Assembly (NCBI GenBank): GCA_036788215.1
Contig: DAIQNV010000008.1
Span: forward strand, 1-64,000
Direction: 5' to 3'
DNA: 64,000 nt
Source of the DNA: DAIQNV01 sp036788215
Lineage (GTDB): Bacteria; Planctomycetota; Phycisphaerae; Phycisphaerales; UBA1924
The translations under genes and the position numbers were made by a program. The notes under the pieces were generated by a model. The model had not been told where the DNA came from. It worked only from the letters and a program-made list of their open reading frames with translations, and did not search any database. The first letter of the stretch is position 1, and each line of letters begins with the position of its first letter. Below, piece by piece: positions 8,888-17,713 of the stretch.

Positions 8888-10276
8888 ATGCACACCGTTC
8901 GCACCGGACACCTGCTCGCCATCGCGGGCTCGCTCACCGCCATCGCGGCGTCGACCGCTGGCGCCCAGACGCTCCGCGTCTTTTACTTCGAGGACTGGGA
9001 GACGGTCGACCTGGGCGACGCTCAGGACGAGACGGTCAGCGGTCCCCTGGACACCAGCGGCGACGGCATCCCCGACTTCTTCCCGGACGCGGACGGCGAC
9101 GGCGTCCCTGACGTCTGGGCGGGCCGGGACGGCTTCGCCAGCGTGGGCTGGACGGTGGTGACCCCCAGCCAGCCCGGCATCCCCAGCCAGCTCGACCTCG
9201 GCGTCAAGGAGTGGCGGGAGTGGGCCCTGACGAACTCGAAGTGGTGGGCGTTCGACGTCGATAACCAGCGTCGGGGCGAGTTCGCGAACGGCTTCGCGGG
9301 CGGGTCGACCGTCGCGGTCGCTGACCCCGACGAGTGGGACGACATCGCCGCTCCTTTCACGGACCCGGTCACGGGTATCGTCACGCTCGAGAGCCCCCAG
9401 AACCTGACTTTGTGGGGCAGCACGCTCATCTCGCCCGAGGTGGCCGTCCCCGCCGGCCTCTCGGAGATCGTGATCGACTTCAGCCTTTCGTGGCGCCCCG
9501 AGAATGACCAGGCGTTCCGGCTTGTGGCCCAGTTCACGGACGGCAGCGGCGGCAATGTGGGCCTGCCCGTGGTGCTGATGGATGTCGTGTCGACCCCGAA
9601 CACCGATCCGCGCTTCTTCGGCAACTTCCCGAACGCACAGTTCTCCCAGCTCGTGGCCGATGCGCCGAGCAACCCCACCAACATCGGCGCCGGCGTCTTC
9701 CCGAACGGCGATACGATCGCGGTTCCGGCGGGCGCGTCGGCCGTTCAGCTCGCGTTTGACCTGTTCGACGCCGGCAACAACTGGTGGTTCGCCTTCGACA
9801 ACCTCGCGCTGCTGGGCGAGAGCACCGGCGGGCCAATCATCGCGCCGGGCAACTTCGTCGTCGGCGGGCAGCTGCTCTACCAGACGGTCACGCCGGCCTT
9901 CACGCTGAGCCGCGCGATCGAGGCGGACAGCTACACGGTCGAGATCTCGCGCACCAACGACTTCTCGGACATCGTCTACACCACGACGGTCCTCCCGGCG
10001 AGCCCCGATGACCTGGGCATCCCCGTGCAGGTCCCGGCCGGCACCGTCAACACCGGCGAGTACTTCATCCGTGCGAGCGCGACCAACATCATCGGCGAGA
10101 CGGTTTCGCTCAACGCCCCCAACTTCTTCATCCTGAACGACGTGATCGGCGACCGCAACGGCGACGGCGTGTACGACGCCTTTGACATCGCCGACCTGGC
10201 GCCTCCTTTCGGCGAGCTGACCTTCCAGGACATCAACGTGTTCCTGCAGGCGTTCTCGCAGGCGAGCCAGCCGTAA
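8888..10276 (+). CDS. Exported GC-type dockerin protein with Trp-rich jelly-roll-like domain
   Basis: A 462-residue protein. A signal peptide (residues 1 to about 27, ending STAGAQT) is followed by Asp-rich calcium-loop repeats (SGDGIPDFFPDADGDGVPD) of thrombospondin-3 type. A Trp-rich beta domain (SKWWAFDV, VAVADPDEWDD, NNWWFAFDNLALLG) follows, then an FnIII-like region. The C-terminal GC-type dockerin-like unit reads NGDGVYDAFDIADLAPPFGELTFQDINVFLQAF. The Trp-rich domain recurs in the phosphatase at 12439-15006. The start is the ATG after ggaggaagtagat. It has its own promoter region and lies 144 bp upstream of the pseudopilin operon. It probably sits at the cell surface or in a dockerin-like assembly and may bind glycans (inference); no enzyme motif is visible. 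Confidence 0.75.
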   Translation: MHTVRTGHLLAIAGSLTAIAASTAGAQTLRVFYFEDWETVDLGDAQDETVSGPLDTSGDGIPDFFPDADGDGVPDVWAGRDGFASVGWTVVTPSQPGIPSQLDLGVKEWREWALTNSKWWAFDVDNQRRGEFANGFAGGSTVAVADPDEWDDIAAPFTDPVTGIVTLESPQNLTLWGSTLISPEVAVPAGLSEIVIDFSLSWRPENDQAFRLVAQFTDGSGGNVGLPVVLMDVVSTPNTDPRFFGNFPNAQFSQLVADAPSNPTNIGAGVFPNGDTIAVPAGASAVQLAFDLFDAGNNWWFAFDNLALLGESTGGPIIAPGNFVVGGQLLYQTVTPAFTLSRAIEADSYTVEISRTNDFSDIVYTTTVLPASPDDLGIPVQVPAGTVNTGEYFIRASATNIIGETVSLNAPNFFILNDVIGDRNGDGVYDAFDIADLAPPFGELTFQDINVFLQAFSQASQP

Positions 10277-10299
10277 TCCGGATTTGCGCATGATGCAGG

Positions 10300-10326
10300 C
10301 CGGCCGCGGTTACCGCCGCGGACCGG
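10300..10326 (+). terminator. GC-rich hairpin after the GC-dockerin gene
   Basis: ccggccgcgg (10300-10309) can pair with ccgcggaccgg (10316-10326), leaving one bulged base and a 6-nt loop. No T-run follows, so it may be an attenuating hairpin rather than an intrinsic terminator. Confidence 0.3.
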
Positions 10327-10420
10327 TCATTCCGGCCCGGATGGGTCGTTTCCCGCGGCGATGAGGCTCCGCGGGGGTCGATGGAAGAGGACCTTCCCGC
10401 CTCGTGAACGGAGAGCCGTC

Positions 10421-11332
10421 ATGCACCCGTGCCTTCTCGTTTCTGGTCGTCGTGCGTTCACCCTCATCGAGCTTCTCGTGGTGATCGCGATCATTTCGCT
10501 GCTGATCGGCATTCTTCTGCCTTCGCTCGGGGCTGCCCGTGAGCAGGCGAGGAAGATCGACTGCGGGGCGAAGCTTCGGGGTATCTCGACGGCGCTGTTC
10601 CTGTACCGGGATGACAACGACGGGTGGGGCGGGCAGCACAACAATTACGGTGTGCGGTACTTCGTGAACGGGCTGACTCCGCAGCAGATGTTCGAGGCGA
10701 CGAACAACACGTACTGGCTGGGCTTTGGGTACTGGGGCCTGCCCTACGAGGATTACATCCAGTCGATCAAGGAGGCCTACGCGTGCCCGTCGATGCGGAC
10801 GATGGACCCGTTCCCGATCGACCCGGTTCAGTTCCCGGATGTGGCGCGGTGGACCTCGTACGGCGTGAACGGATTCGGGGCGGGTGTGGTGCGGTCGGCG
10901 GCGGTGCAGCGTCAGCGGGTGCCGCAGTTCGCGGCGAACTCGCTGTGGGGCGCGGTCTATCGGAGCGGGATCGTGGCGACGGACAACGGCGACTTTACGG
11001 CCACCGCGGCGACGGTGTACATGCGGCCCGACTACCAGCTCCGCTTCCCGGATAAGCGTCTGATCGCGCAGGATGCGTTTGAGCACGCCCTGGAGGCGAG
11101 CGGGGACACGGGCGCGGGCGGGGACTCCTGGGCGGGGCTGAACCAGTACGACTCGGACGAGCAGACGGGGGCGTTCTCCGGGGCGTTTGCGAACTGGAAG
11201 CGGGAATACTGGCGGCACGGCGACGTGGGCCAGGCGTTCTTTGGCGACGGGCACGTCGAGGGCTTTGCGAAGAGCCTGATCACGGAGACGGGCAACCCTG
11301 ACCTGCTGCCCCTGTACACGGGCAACTTCTAA
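10421..11332 (+). CDS. Pseudopilin with prepilin N-terminal methylation motif and H-X9-DG C-terminus
   Basis: A 303-residue protein. Residues 1-12 are a short basic leader, cut by prepilin peptidase at A12|F13 (RRAFTLIELL) with Glu at +5. One hydrophobic helix follows (about 13-33), then a beta-rich exported body. Near the C-terminus HGDVGQAFFGDG gives the H-X9-DG motif of planctomycete DUF1559-like pseudopilins. Ala instead of Gly before the cleavage site is a mild deviation. The ATG has GGAGAG about six bases upstream. It starts a compact operon: small membrane protein (17 bp gap), oxygenase (15 bp) and phosphatase (42 bp). No type II secretion or type IV pilus machinery is nearby, so it must use assembly genes elsewhere or act as a membrane-anchored single subunit. 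Confidence 0.85.
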   Translation: MHPCLLVSGRRAFTLIELLVVIAIISLLIGILLPSLGAAREQARKIDCGAKLRGISTALFLYRDDNDGWGGQHNNYGVRYFVNGLTPQQMFEATNNTYWLGFGYWGLPYEDYIQSIKEAYACPSMRTMDPFPIDPVQFPDVARWTSYGVNGFGAGVVRSAAVQRQRVPQFAANSLWGAVYRSGIVATDNGDFTATAATVYMRPDYQLRFPDKRLIAQDAFEHALEASGDTGAGGDSWAGLNQYDSDEQTGAFSGAFANWKREYWRHGDVGQAFFGDGHVEGFAKSLITETGNPDLLPLYTGNF

Positions 11333-11349
11333 GACGCGGGAGAGCGACC

Positions 11350-11652
11350 ATGGACAGCGTGATGAAGCGGAACGTGACGATCGTGGCGGTGATCGCGGTC
11401 GCGGTGGGCGGCGTGGCGGGGGCGATGATGCTCATGGGCGGGGCGGAGACCGCTGAGGACGCGGCGGTGGTGGACATGGCGTACCGGCACAAGAGCGTCG
11501 GCGAGCTGCAGGGTATGAAGCACCTCGCGGAGCAAATGCTCTCGAGCGGGACGCTGACGGACGACCAGGCGGCCCGGCAGCGAGCCCAGATCGACACGCT
11601 CGACGCGATCATCGCGGAGAAGCTCCTTGAGCAGGAATCGGCGAAGCCTTGA
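11350..11652 (+). CDS. Small single-pass membrane protein, unknown function
   Basis: 100 residues. A short basic N-terminus (MDSVMKRN) precedes a strongly hydrophobic, Gly/Ala/Val-rich helix at about 9-30, so this is a type II membrane anchor or signal peptide. The rest is a soluble, charged, probably helical tail (QRAQIDTLDAIIAEKLLEQ) with no cysteines and no recognised domain. gggag lies upstream of the ATG. It follows the pseudopilin by 17 bp. A protein of similar size and topology follows the other rightward pseudopilin (62770-63111), which suggests a role tied to the pseudopilin, though sequence similarity is not obvious. Confidence 0.7.
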   Translation: MDSVMKRNVTIVAVIAVAVGGVAGAMMLMGGAETAEDAAVVDMAYRHKSVGELQGMKHLAEQMLSSGTLTDDQAARQRAQIDTLDAIIAEKLLEQESAKP

Positions 11653-11667
11653 TCGGGGCGCTTGACC

Positions 11668-12396
11668 ATGACCCACATGACCGGCGGAGGGCAGGGGATC
11701 GGCGTGCCGGGGCGGCCCGGTCCTTCGGAGTTTGACCTGCAGGCGCGGCAGGCGTGGCCTACGACGTTCTTCGCGCGGAAGTGGAAGGACCACGAGGCCG
11801 AGGCGCCGGGGATCATCGCGCATCTGCTCGAGCTCCGGCGGGCGCACCGGGAGAACATCGCTTCCCGGGCGGCGGTCGGGGCGAAATCGATGGAGGGGCT
11901 TTTCGAGAGCCCGCTCGATCTCTTCGAGACGACCGAGCACCCGGGTCTGCGGCGGCTCGTTGAGTTCATCGACAAGTCGGTGCGTGCGGCGGTCGCGCAC
12001 GTCAACGGGGGCCAGGCGCACCCGAACAGGCTGAAGGTGACCTTCAACGAGTCGTGGTATCACCTGACGAATGATGGCGGGTACCACGCGTCGCACTACC
12101 ACCCGGGCTGCTCGTGGTGCGGGATCTACTACATGGATTCGGCGGACTGCACGCCGTCGGACGCGACCGGTGCGGGCAACGGTGTGAACCGGTTCTACAG
12201 CCCGATCGGCTCGGGCGGGATGCTGATCGACTACGGGAACCGGTACATGGAGGTCGGACGGCTGGACATCGTGCCGACCTCGGGGCTGCTGTTCCTGTTC
12301 CCGGCGCACATCCTGCACTCGGCGCTGCCCTACCGCGGGTCGCGGGACCGGATCATCCTTTCGTTCAACAGCGTGACGAACGTCGTCGAGGACTGA
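11668..12396 (+). CDS. 2OG-Fe(II) oxygenase family protein (2OG-FeII_Oxy_5 type)
   Basis: 242 residues from the ATG at 11668 (a TTG two codons earlier is also open). The double-stranded beta-helix signature is visible: H140-A-S-H143-Y-H145-P-G (GYHASHYHPGCSWCGIYY), then NRFYSPIG, and the distal pair AHILHSALPYRGSRDRIILSFN with His near 214 and the Arg that binds 2-oxoglutarate. This matches the TIGR02466/PF13759 group of putative Fe(II)/2-oxoglutarate hydroxylases. No signal peptide is seen, so it is cytoplasmic. Its place between a pseudopilin operon and a secreted phosphatase suggests it modifies a peptide or small molecule connected to that module (speculative). The Shine-Dalgarno is weak, so coupling to the previous gene is likely. 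Confidence 0.75.
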   Translation: MTHMTGGGQGIGVPGRPGPSEFDLQARQAWPTTFFARKWKDHEAEAPGIIAHLLELRRAHRENIASRAAVGAKSMEGLFESPLDLFETTEHPGLRRLVEFIDKSVRAAVAHVNGGQAHPNRLKVTFNESWYHLTNDGGYHASHYHPGCSWCGIYYMDSADCTPSDATGAGNGVNRFYSPIGSGGMLIDYGNRYMEVGRLDIVPTSGLLFLFPAHILHSALPYRGSRDRIILSFNSVTNVVED

Positions 12397-12438
12397 CGGG
12401 TCGGCGTCGGCCGGCGGCGTCCTGCATGGAGATCGCGA

Positions 12439-15006
12439 ATGCGTTCATTTTTCGGCATCGGCGCGTTTGCCGCCCTGGCTTTGGCGTGTGTTTCGTCGGT
12501 GGCCCAGACGATCCGTGTGGGGCCGGTGCTGCAGGACGCGGAGCCGGCGTCGATCGCGGTGATGTGGGAGACGACCGCGGCGTTCACGGGGTTTGTCGAT
12601 TACGGCCCGACGGCGGCGCTCGGGCTGACGGCGGTTTCGCAGCGGGTCGCGAGCGTGAACGGGGCGGTGATCCATCACGCGCAGCTCACGGGCCTGCAGG
12701 CGGACACGGTCTACTACTATCGCGTGCGTTCCGGTTCGGCGCAGTCGGATCTGGCCCGCTTCCGGACGCCGCCGACGCCGGCGTCCGAGAAGAGTTTCCG
12801 CTTCATGGCGTACTCGGACATGCAGGGGAACGGGTCGCACCCCCGCAAGCACACGGAGATCGTGAACGAGGGGATGATCGGTTTCGTGACGCAGGAGCTC
12901 GGCCCGAACCTGCACGACGAGGTGGCTTTCGTGATCGTCCCGGGTGACCTCGTGAGCCAGGGGTCCGTGTACGATCAGTGGAAGGACCAGTTCTTCGACG
13001 AGGCGGCGAACCTGACGCGGTTCGTGCCCTACTACCCGGTGCCCGGGAACCACGAGCAGGACTCGGCGTGGTTTTTCCGGTACTTTCAGCTCCCTCGGAA
13101 CGGCACGCCGGGCTTCGAGGAGCACTGGTGGTACAAGGACTACGGCAACCTTCGCATCATCGGGTGCGACTCGAACACGGCGTACCGCAACCAGCAGCAG
13201 CTCGATTGGCTCGACATGGTGCTCGCGGACGCGGCGGGGAAGGAGCACATCGACTTCGTCTTCGCCCAGATGCACCACCCCCACCTCTCGGAGCTGTGGA
13301 CGCCGGGCAACACCGACTACACGCGGGAGATCGTCGAGCGGCTCGAGCGCTTCAGCACCGACACCGGCAAGCCCTCCGCGCACTTCTTCGGGCACACGCA
13401 CGGCTACGAGCGAGGGCAGAGCCGCGACCACACGCACCTGTGGGTCAATGTTTCGGCGGGGGAGGGCGGGATCGACTACTGGGGCATCACGCCCCCGGAG
13501 GACTACGCCGAGATCCAGAAGTCCTTCCCGGACTGGGGCTTCGTGTTGATCGAGATCACCGCGGGCGACAACCCGACTCTGCGCCTGCGCCGCGTGAGCC
13601 GGGGCAACGAGGTGGAGCCGAAGGACAACGAGGTGATGGACGACATCACCATTCGGCGGCACAACCAGCCTCCGAGTGCGCCGACGCCGATCGGTCCAGC
13701 GCCGGGCGTGGCGGGGCTTGACCCCCTGGCGGTGGAGTTGGTGGCGTCGCCCTTTGCGGACAGCGACGGGCAGGACTTCCACATCGAGACGCACATCCAG
13801 CTCACCGCGACACCGGGCGACTGGACGAGCCCGGTGGACGTCTGGACGCGCTACGAGAACTGGTACGCGCCCGAGGGGGCGTCGGGGCGCGACACGGGGT
13901 ACTACAGCGTCGACACGGTCGCGGGGGCCGACATCACGCGGGCGATCGCCCCGAGGCTCGCGCCGGGCACGACCTACGAGTGGCGGGTGCGCTACCGGGA
14001 TTCGGGGCTGACCTGGTCCGACTGGTCGACGCCCTCGGGCTTCTCCACCGGTGCCCTGCCGACCGGCGCGTGCTGCCTGCCCGAGGGATCCTGCGAGCAG
14101 CTGATCAACATCGACTGCGACGACCGGGGAGGGACTTTCCGGGCGGTCGGGACACCCTGCGCGACCGCGGCTTGTCCGGAGGTCGTGGTGCTGCTCGAGG
14201 AGAACTTCGACGCGCTCCCGCTCGGGCCGACCATTGACGAGGTCGTCCCGAACGCGAACGCGTGGACGGACAAGCCCCCCCCGGGCTGGATCGTCGACGA
14301 CTCGGGCGTGCCCTCCGTGGGCATCCCCGGGCGGGGTGTGACGGAATGGGAGGGCTGGTCCTTCGCTGATAAGGACTGGTGGTCCCAGACCGCCAGCGAT
14401 CAGGGGAGGTCCCGCTTCGAGCGGGCTCGCGGCACCGCGGCGATCGCGGACCCCGACGAATGGGACGACCTGGGCAACGCTTCGGGCCTGGGCTTCTTCG
14501 ACGCGAAGATGACGACAGCGCCCGTCGACCTGTCGGCGGTCGACCCGGCGTCGGTCCTCGTCTCGTTCGACTCAAGCTGGCTGCCCGAGGGGACGCAGCA
14601 CGCGACGGTGACCGCGGAGTTCGACACGGGCGAGCGGGTGGTGATCCTCGACTGGGAGTCGCGGTCCGGGCCGAACTTCAAGGCGGGCAACACGAACGAG
14701 AGGGTGGATATCCCCCTGCCCGTGCCGGCCGGGGCCGCCTCGGTCCGGCTGACCTTCCGCCTGCACGAGGCGAAGAACAACTGGTGGTGGGCGATCGACC
14801 ACCTGCTGATCCGGGGTACGCCCATCTCCTGCTCGCAGGCGGACCTCGTGCCGCCCTTCGGCGACCTTACCTTTGCGGATGTCTCGGCGTTCCTCGGCGC
14901 CTACGCGGACCGCTTGCCCATCGCGGACCTCGCCGAGCCCTTCGGCGAGTTCACGTTCGCGGACATCAACGCGTTCCTCCGGGCGTTCGCCGACGGCTGC
15001 GCGTAA
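12439..15006 (+). CDS. Secreted purple-acid-phosphatase-like enzyme with Trp-rich domain and double GC-type dockerin
   Basis: An 855-residue modular exported protein. A signal peptide (to about residue 22) leads into a purple-acid-phosphatase FnIII domain (about 25-115). The calcineurin-type domain (about 120-390) has YSDMQG, PGDLVSQG, an intact GNHEQD near 204, QMHHPH near 277 and GHTHGYER near 319. Next come an FnIII-like module (about 420-535), a Cys-rich linker (GACCLPEGSCEQL...), and a Trp-rich jelly-roll-like domain (about 575-790; IADPDEWDD, NNWWWAIDHLLI) paralogous to that in the 8888-10276 protein. Two GC-type dockerin-like repeats (ADLVPPFGDLTFADVSAFL, ADLAEPFGEFTFADINAFL) end in DGCA. 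GGAGA precedes the ATG. Last gene of the pseudopilin operon. Probably a surface-displayed phosphoesterase; substrate unknown. Confidence 0.85.
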   Translation: MRSFFGIGAFAALALACVSSVAQTIRVGPVLQDAEPASIAVMWETTAAFTGFVDYGPTAALGLTAVSQRVASVNGAVIHHAQLTGLQADTVYYYRVRSGSAQSDLARFRTPPTPASEKSFRFMAYSDMQGNGSHPRKHTEIVNEGMIGFVTQELGPNLHDEVAFVIVPGDLVSQGSVYDQWKDQFFDEAANLTRFVPYYPVPGNHEQDSAWFFRYFQLPRNGTPGFEEHWWYKDYGNLRIIGCDSNTAYRNQQQLDWLDMVLADAAGKEHIDFVFAQMHHPHLSELWTPGNTDYTREIVERLERFSTDTGKPSAHFFGHTHGYERGQSRDHTHLWVNVSAGEGGIDYWGITPPEDYAEIQKSFPDWGFVLIEITAGDNPTLRLRRVSRGNEVEPKDNEVMDDITIRRHNQPPSAPTPIGPAPGVAGLDPLAVELVASPFADSDGQDFHIETHIQLTATPGDWTSPVDVWTRYENWYAPEGASGRDTGYYSVDTVAGADITRAIAPRLAPGTTYEWRVRYRDSGLTWSDWSTPSGFSTGALPTGACCLPEGSCEQLINIDCDDRGGTFRAVGTPCATAACPEVVVLLEENFDALPLGPTIDEVVPNANAWTDKPPPGWIVDDSGVPSVGIPGRGVTEWEGWSFADKDWWSQTASDQGRSRFERARGTAAIADPDEWDDLGNASGLGFFDAKMTTAPVDLSAVDPASVLVSFDSSWLPEGTQHATVTAEFDTGERVVILDWESRSGPNFKAGNTNERVDIPLPVPAGAASVRLTFRLHEAKNNWWWAIDHLLIRGTPISCSQADLVPPFGDLTFADVSAFLGAYADRLPIADLAEPFGEFTFADINAFLRAFADGCA

Positions 15007-15024
15007 CGAACGCGAGCCGGAGCA

Positions 15025-16449
15025 TCACCCTTCGACCGGGGCGGCGGACCGCTCCCACGCGAGCATCCCGCCCTCGAGGTTGATCACCCGCCGGCCAGCG
15101 CGCTGGAGATACGCCGACGCCCGCGCCGAGCGGGCCCCGCTGCGGCAATTGATGAGCAGTGTCTCGTCCCCGGGCACCTCGTCCATGCGGCCCGCCAAGC
15201 GCGTGTGCGCGATGTTGACCGCGCCCGGGATGTGCCCGGCGTGGAACTCGGTCCTGCGCCGGACATCCAGCACCCCGACCTTCCCCGCCTCGACGAGCGT
15301 GACCGCCTGGTCGACCGGGATCTCCTCGAGAGTCTCGAGCCCGTCCGCCGCGCCGACCTCCTGCGCGGGGCACCAGCCCCTGATCCGGTCGAGCCCGACG
15401 CGGATGAGATCGCGGATCGCCTCCTCGAGCCTCGCCTCCTCGATGATGAGGTAGATGTCCTCCGTGTCGCGGATCATCGAGCCCGCGTCGGTGTTGAAGG
15501 ATTTCGAGAGCGGGAAGGAGAGCGACCCCGCGAGGTGCCCCGCCCGGAAGGCCTCCCACACCCGCGTGTCGACGATCGCGACCGCCCGCGCATCGAGCGC
15601 CCGCAGTTCGGCGACGCTCAGGCGGGCGGGCTCCGGCAGCCCGCCCAGCACCGGCGGGCCCGCCTTGTTGTCGCGCTTCATGTTGGCGAAGTACGAGGGC
15701 GGCTCCGGCTGGCCCTCGAGGATGAAATCGACGAACCCCTGCTCCGTCGCGGCGGCCTGGATCGCGGGGTTGAAGCGTTTCTCGTATCCAATGGTGCTCA
15801 TCGGCACCGCGCCGAGCGCCTTCCCGCACGCGCTCCCCGCGCCGTGGGCGGGCCACACCTGCACGAAGTCCGGGATCGCGTCCAGCGTCTTCAACGTCGC
15901 ATAGAGCCGGCGGGCGGCGGGCTCCATCGCCCCCGCGTGCCCCGCGGCGGTTTCCAGGAGGTCGGGCCGGCCCAGGTCGCCGACGAAAACGAAGTCGCCC
16001 GTCGCCATGCCGATCGGCGCCGTCGCGTTGGCCCCGTGATCGGTCACGAGGAACACGAGGTGCTCGGGCGTGTGCCCCGGGGTGTGCAGCGCCTGGAACT
16101 CGATGTTCCCGATCCGGAAGCCGTCGCCATCCTTCAGCAGCTTGTGGTCGTAGGACCCGCCGCCCAGTTTCTTGTCGAGCCAGGCGTACTTCCAGTCCGC
16201 GTCTCCCTCGTCGGAGACGTACACCGTGGCGCCCACGCGCTCCGCGAGTTCGCGGGATCCCGACACGAAGTCCGCGTGGATGTGGGTCTCCGCGACCGCG
16301 ATGATCCGCAGCCCGTTGGCACGCGCCAGGTCGATGTACCGATCGACGTCCCGTTCGGGGTCGATCACGACCGCCTCGCCGGTCTTCTGACACCCGATGA
16401 GGTACGCGGCCTGAGCCAGCTTCTCGTCGTAGATCATCCGCATGAACAC
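15025..16449 (-). CDS. MBL-fold hydrolase fused to two rhodanese domains (ETHE1/BaeB-like)
   Basis: 474 residues. The N-terminal metallo-beta-lactamase fold has AETHIHADFVSG near residue 57 and HTPGHTPEH near 123. The family's usual HxHxDH reads HIHADF, so one ligand is Phe. First rhodanese domain (about 265-370): AIVDTRVWEAFRAGHLAGS, with no evident active Cys. Second (about 385-474): INCRSGARSARASAYL, with the active Cys near 434. The layout fits persulfide dioxygenase/sulfurtransferase proteins in sulfide or persulfide detoxification. The GTG start was preferred over ATG two codons later because AAGGAGG lies seven bases before it. It converges on the phosphatase gene with an 18-bp gap and looks unrelated to its neighbours. 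Confidence 0.85.
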   Translation of the reverse strand: MFMRMIYDEKLAQAAYLIGCQKTGEAVVIDPERDVDRYIDLARANGLRIIAVAETHIHADFVSGSRELAERVGATVYVSDEGDADWKYAWLDKKLGGGSYDHKLLKDGDGFRIGNIEFQALHTPGHTPEHLVFLVTDHGANATAPIGMATGDFVFVGDLGRPDLLETAAGHAGAMEPAARRLYATLKTLDAIPDFVQVWPAHGAGSACGKALGAVPMSTIGYEKRFNPAIQAAATEQGFVDFILEGQPEPPSYFANMKRDNKAGPPVLGGLPEPARLSVAELRALDARAVAIVDTRVWEAFRAGHLAGSLSFPLSKSFNTDAGSMIRDTEDIYLIIEEARLEEAIRDLIRVGLDRIRGWCPAQEVGAADGLETLEEIPVDQAVTLVEAGKVGVLDVRRRTEFHAGHIPGAVNIAHTRLAGRMDEVPGDETLLINCRSGARSARASAYLQRAGRRVINLEGGMLAWERSAAPVEG

Positions 16450-16639
16450 GGGATCGCCTCCTTCCGCAATGCAGCGCCCGCCCGGAGGGGCGGCCCTGCC
16501 TGCAATTAGAGGCACGCGCCTTCGCGAGGCTCCCGGGCCAAGCAAAAAGACCTCCCGCCGAAGCCGTCCGATCGGCAGATCTGCCACAAGTGCCTTATTC
16601 ACAGCAGCTTGCGGCATACGGGCCTGAAGGTTCGGTCGG

Positions 16640-17692
16640 TCAGGGCCTCTCGGGTCGGCGCTCTGCGGGGGCCAGTTCGCGGATGATCTGCTTGGGCCGG
16701 CGGTCCTCGAAGTAGAGGCCCCAGTGCTTCTCCGCCCCGAGGGGGTTGTTGGGGTCGCCCTTCCAGCTTTCGTCGAAGGCCTCGAAGAAGAAGGTCGTGA
16801 TGTTCATCTCCTTCGCCCAGTCGTACAGCTCACGGTAGTAGCGGACCTGCAGCTCCTCCGACGCGCGATCGCCAAACTCGCTCGCGGTCGTCGTCCAGCC
16901 CGCCTCCGCGATCACGAGCTTCGCGTCGGGAAGCGCATCGCGGACGCGCTGCATGTTCTCGATCGTGTAGCTCAGCCCGTCCTCGATGCCCCGCTCCTCC
17001 CAGATCGGATAGGTGTGGACCGACACGAAGTCGAGCTCCCGCGCCAGATCCGTGTGCACCGTCCAGGGCACGTAGTTCTCTGCGACGGTGACCGGCTGCT
17101 CGATCGCCGCCTTCACCGTGCCAACATACGCCAGAACGGACTCGACCGGCACCAGGTGGTCGGTCCAGTCGACCAGCGCCTCGTTGCCGACCGAGACCGC
17201 GACCACGATCTCCGGGTACCGGTGCGCGAGCCCGATCGCCCGGCCGACCTCCTCGGCGTTGCCCAGCTTGTTGGCCGCGAGGACCTCGTCGGGGTAGGGC
17301 TCGGGCATCCAGGGGCAGTTGGGGTTGCTGAGTTCCGCGGAGAGCCACGCCCCGAGCATGACGCGGATCGGCAGGTCGTGCTTCTCGATCACGCGGAGCA
17401 CCGACTGCGAGTGGGGCCCGCTGTCGTACACGCGGATGAGGCGGAAGGGCGTGTCGCGGATCAGGATCCGCAGGTCCTCCAGCACCTCCTCGTCCGTCGG
17501 GTAGACGCCCCCGTCGCCCCGATCCGGGTGCTGGCCCGCGCGGTACCCCGAGTAGGAGATCGCGAACACCCGCCCGTCGAGCAGGGCGTCACGCGACTGC
17601 GCGATCGGCGCGGGCCGGTCGGAGGGCTGTGCGGCGGCGCAGGCCGGCGCGCCGAGGAAAGCGGTGCAGAGAATCGCGAGCAGACGCTTCAT
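16640..17692 (-). CDS. Glycoside hydrolase family 17-like exported beta-1,3-glucanase
   Basis: 350 residues with a signal peptide ending near APACAAAQ; the Cys is not in a canonical lipobox. It is a single TIM-barrel domain. The predicted proton donor is the Glu in VSVGNEALVDW (about 172) and the nucleophile the Glu in VIAEAGWTTT (about 261), the strand-4 and strand-7 positions of clan A. AISYSGYRAGQHP and RVYDSGPHSQSVLRVI also fit GH17 of the bacterial exo/endo-beta-1,3-glucanase type. It starts 21 bp after the GPH symporter stop on the same strand, so it is an operon partner: the enzyme would release beta-1,3-gluco-oligosaccharides (laminarin-type) that the symporter imports. Glycan specificity is inferred from family. 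Confidence 0.8.
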   Translation of the reverse strand: MKRLLAILCTAFLGAPACAAAQPSDRPAPIAQSRDALLDGRVFAISYSGYRAGQHPDRGDGGVYPTDEEVLEDLRILIRDTPFRLIRVYDSGPHSQSVLRVIEKHDLPIRVMLGAWLSAELSNPNCPWMPEPYPDEVLAANKLGNAEEVGRAIGLAHRYPEIVVAVSVGNEALVDWTDHLVPVESVLAYVGTVKAAIEQPVTVAENYVPWTVHTDLARELDFVSVHTYPIWEERGIEDGLSYTIENMQRVRDALPDAKLVIAEAGWTTTASEFGDRASEELQVRYYRELYDWAKEMNITTFFFEAFDESWKGDPNNPLGAEKHWGLYFEDRRPKQIIRELAPAERRPERP

Positions 17693-17713
17693 GTGGGTCT
17701 CCGATGCGCGGGA

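Noticed and set aside
11662..11667. TTG start two codons upstream for the 2OG oxygenase
   Set aside because: The ATG at 11668 is adjacent, and neither has a better ribosome site; ATG preferred.
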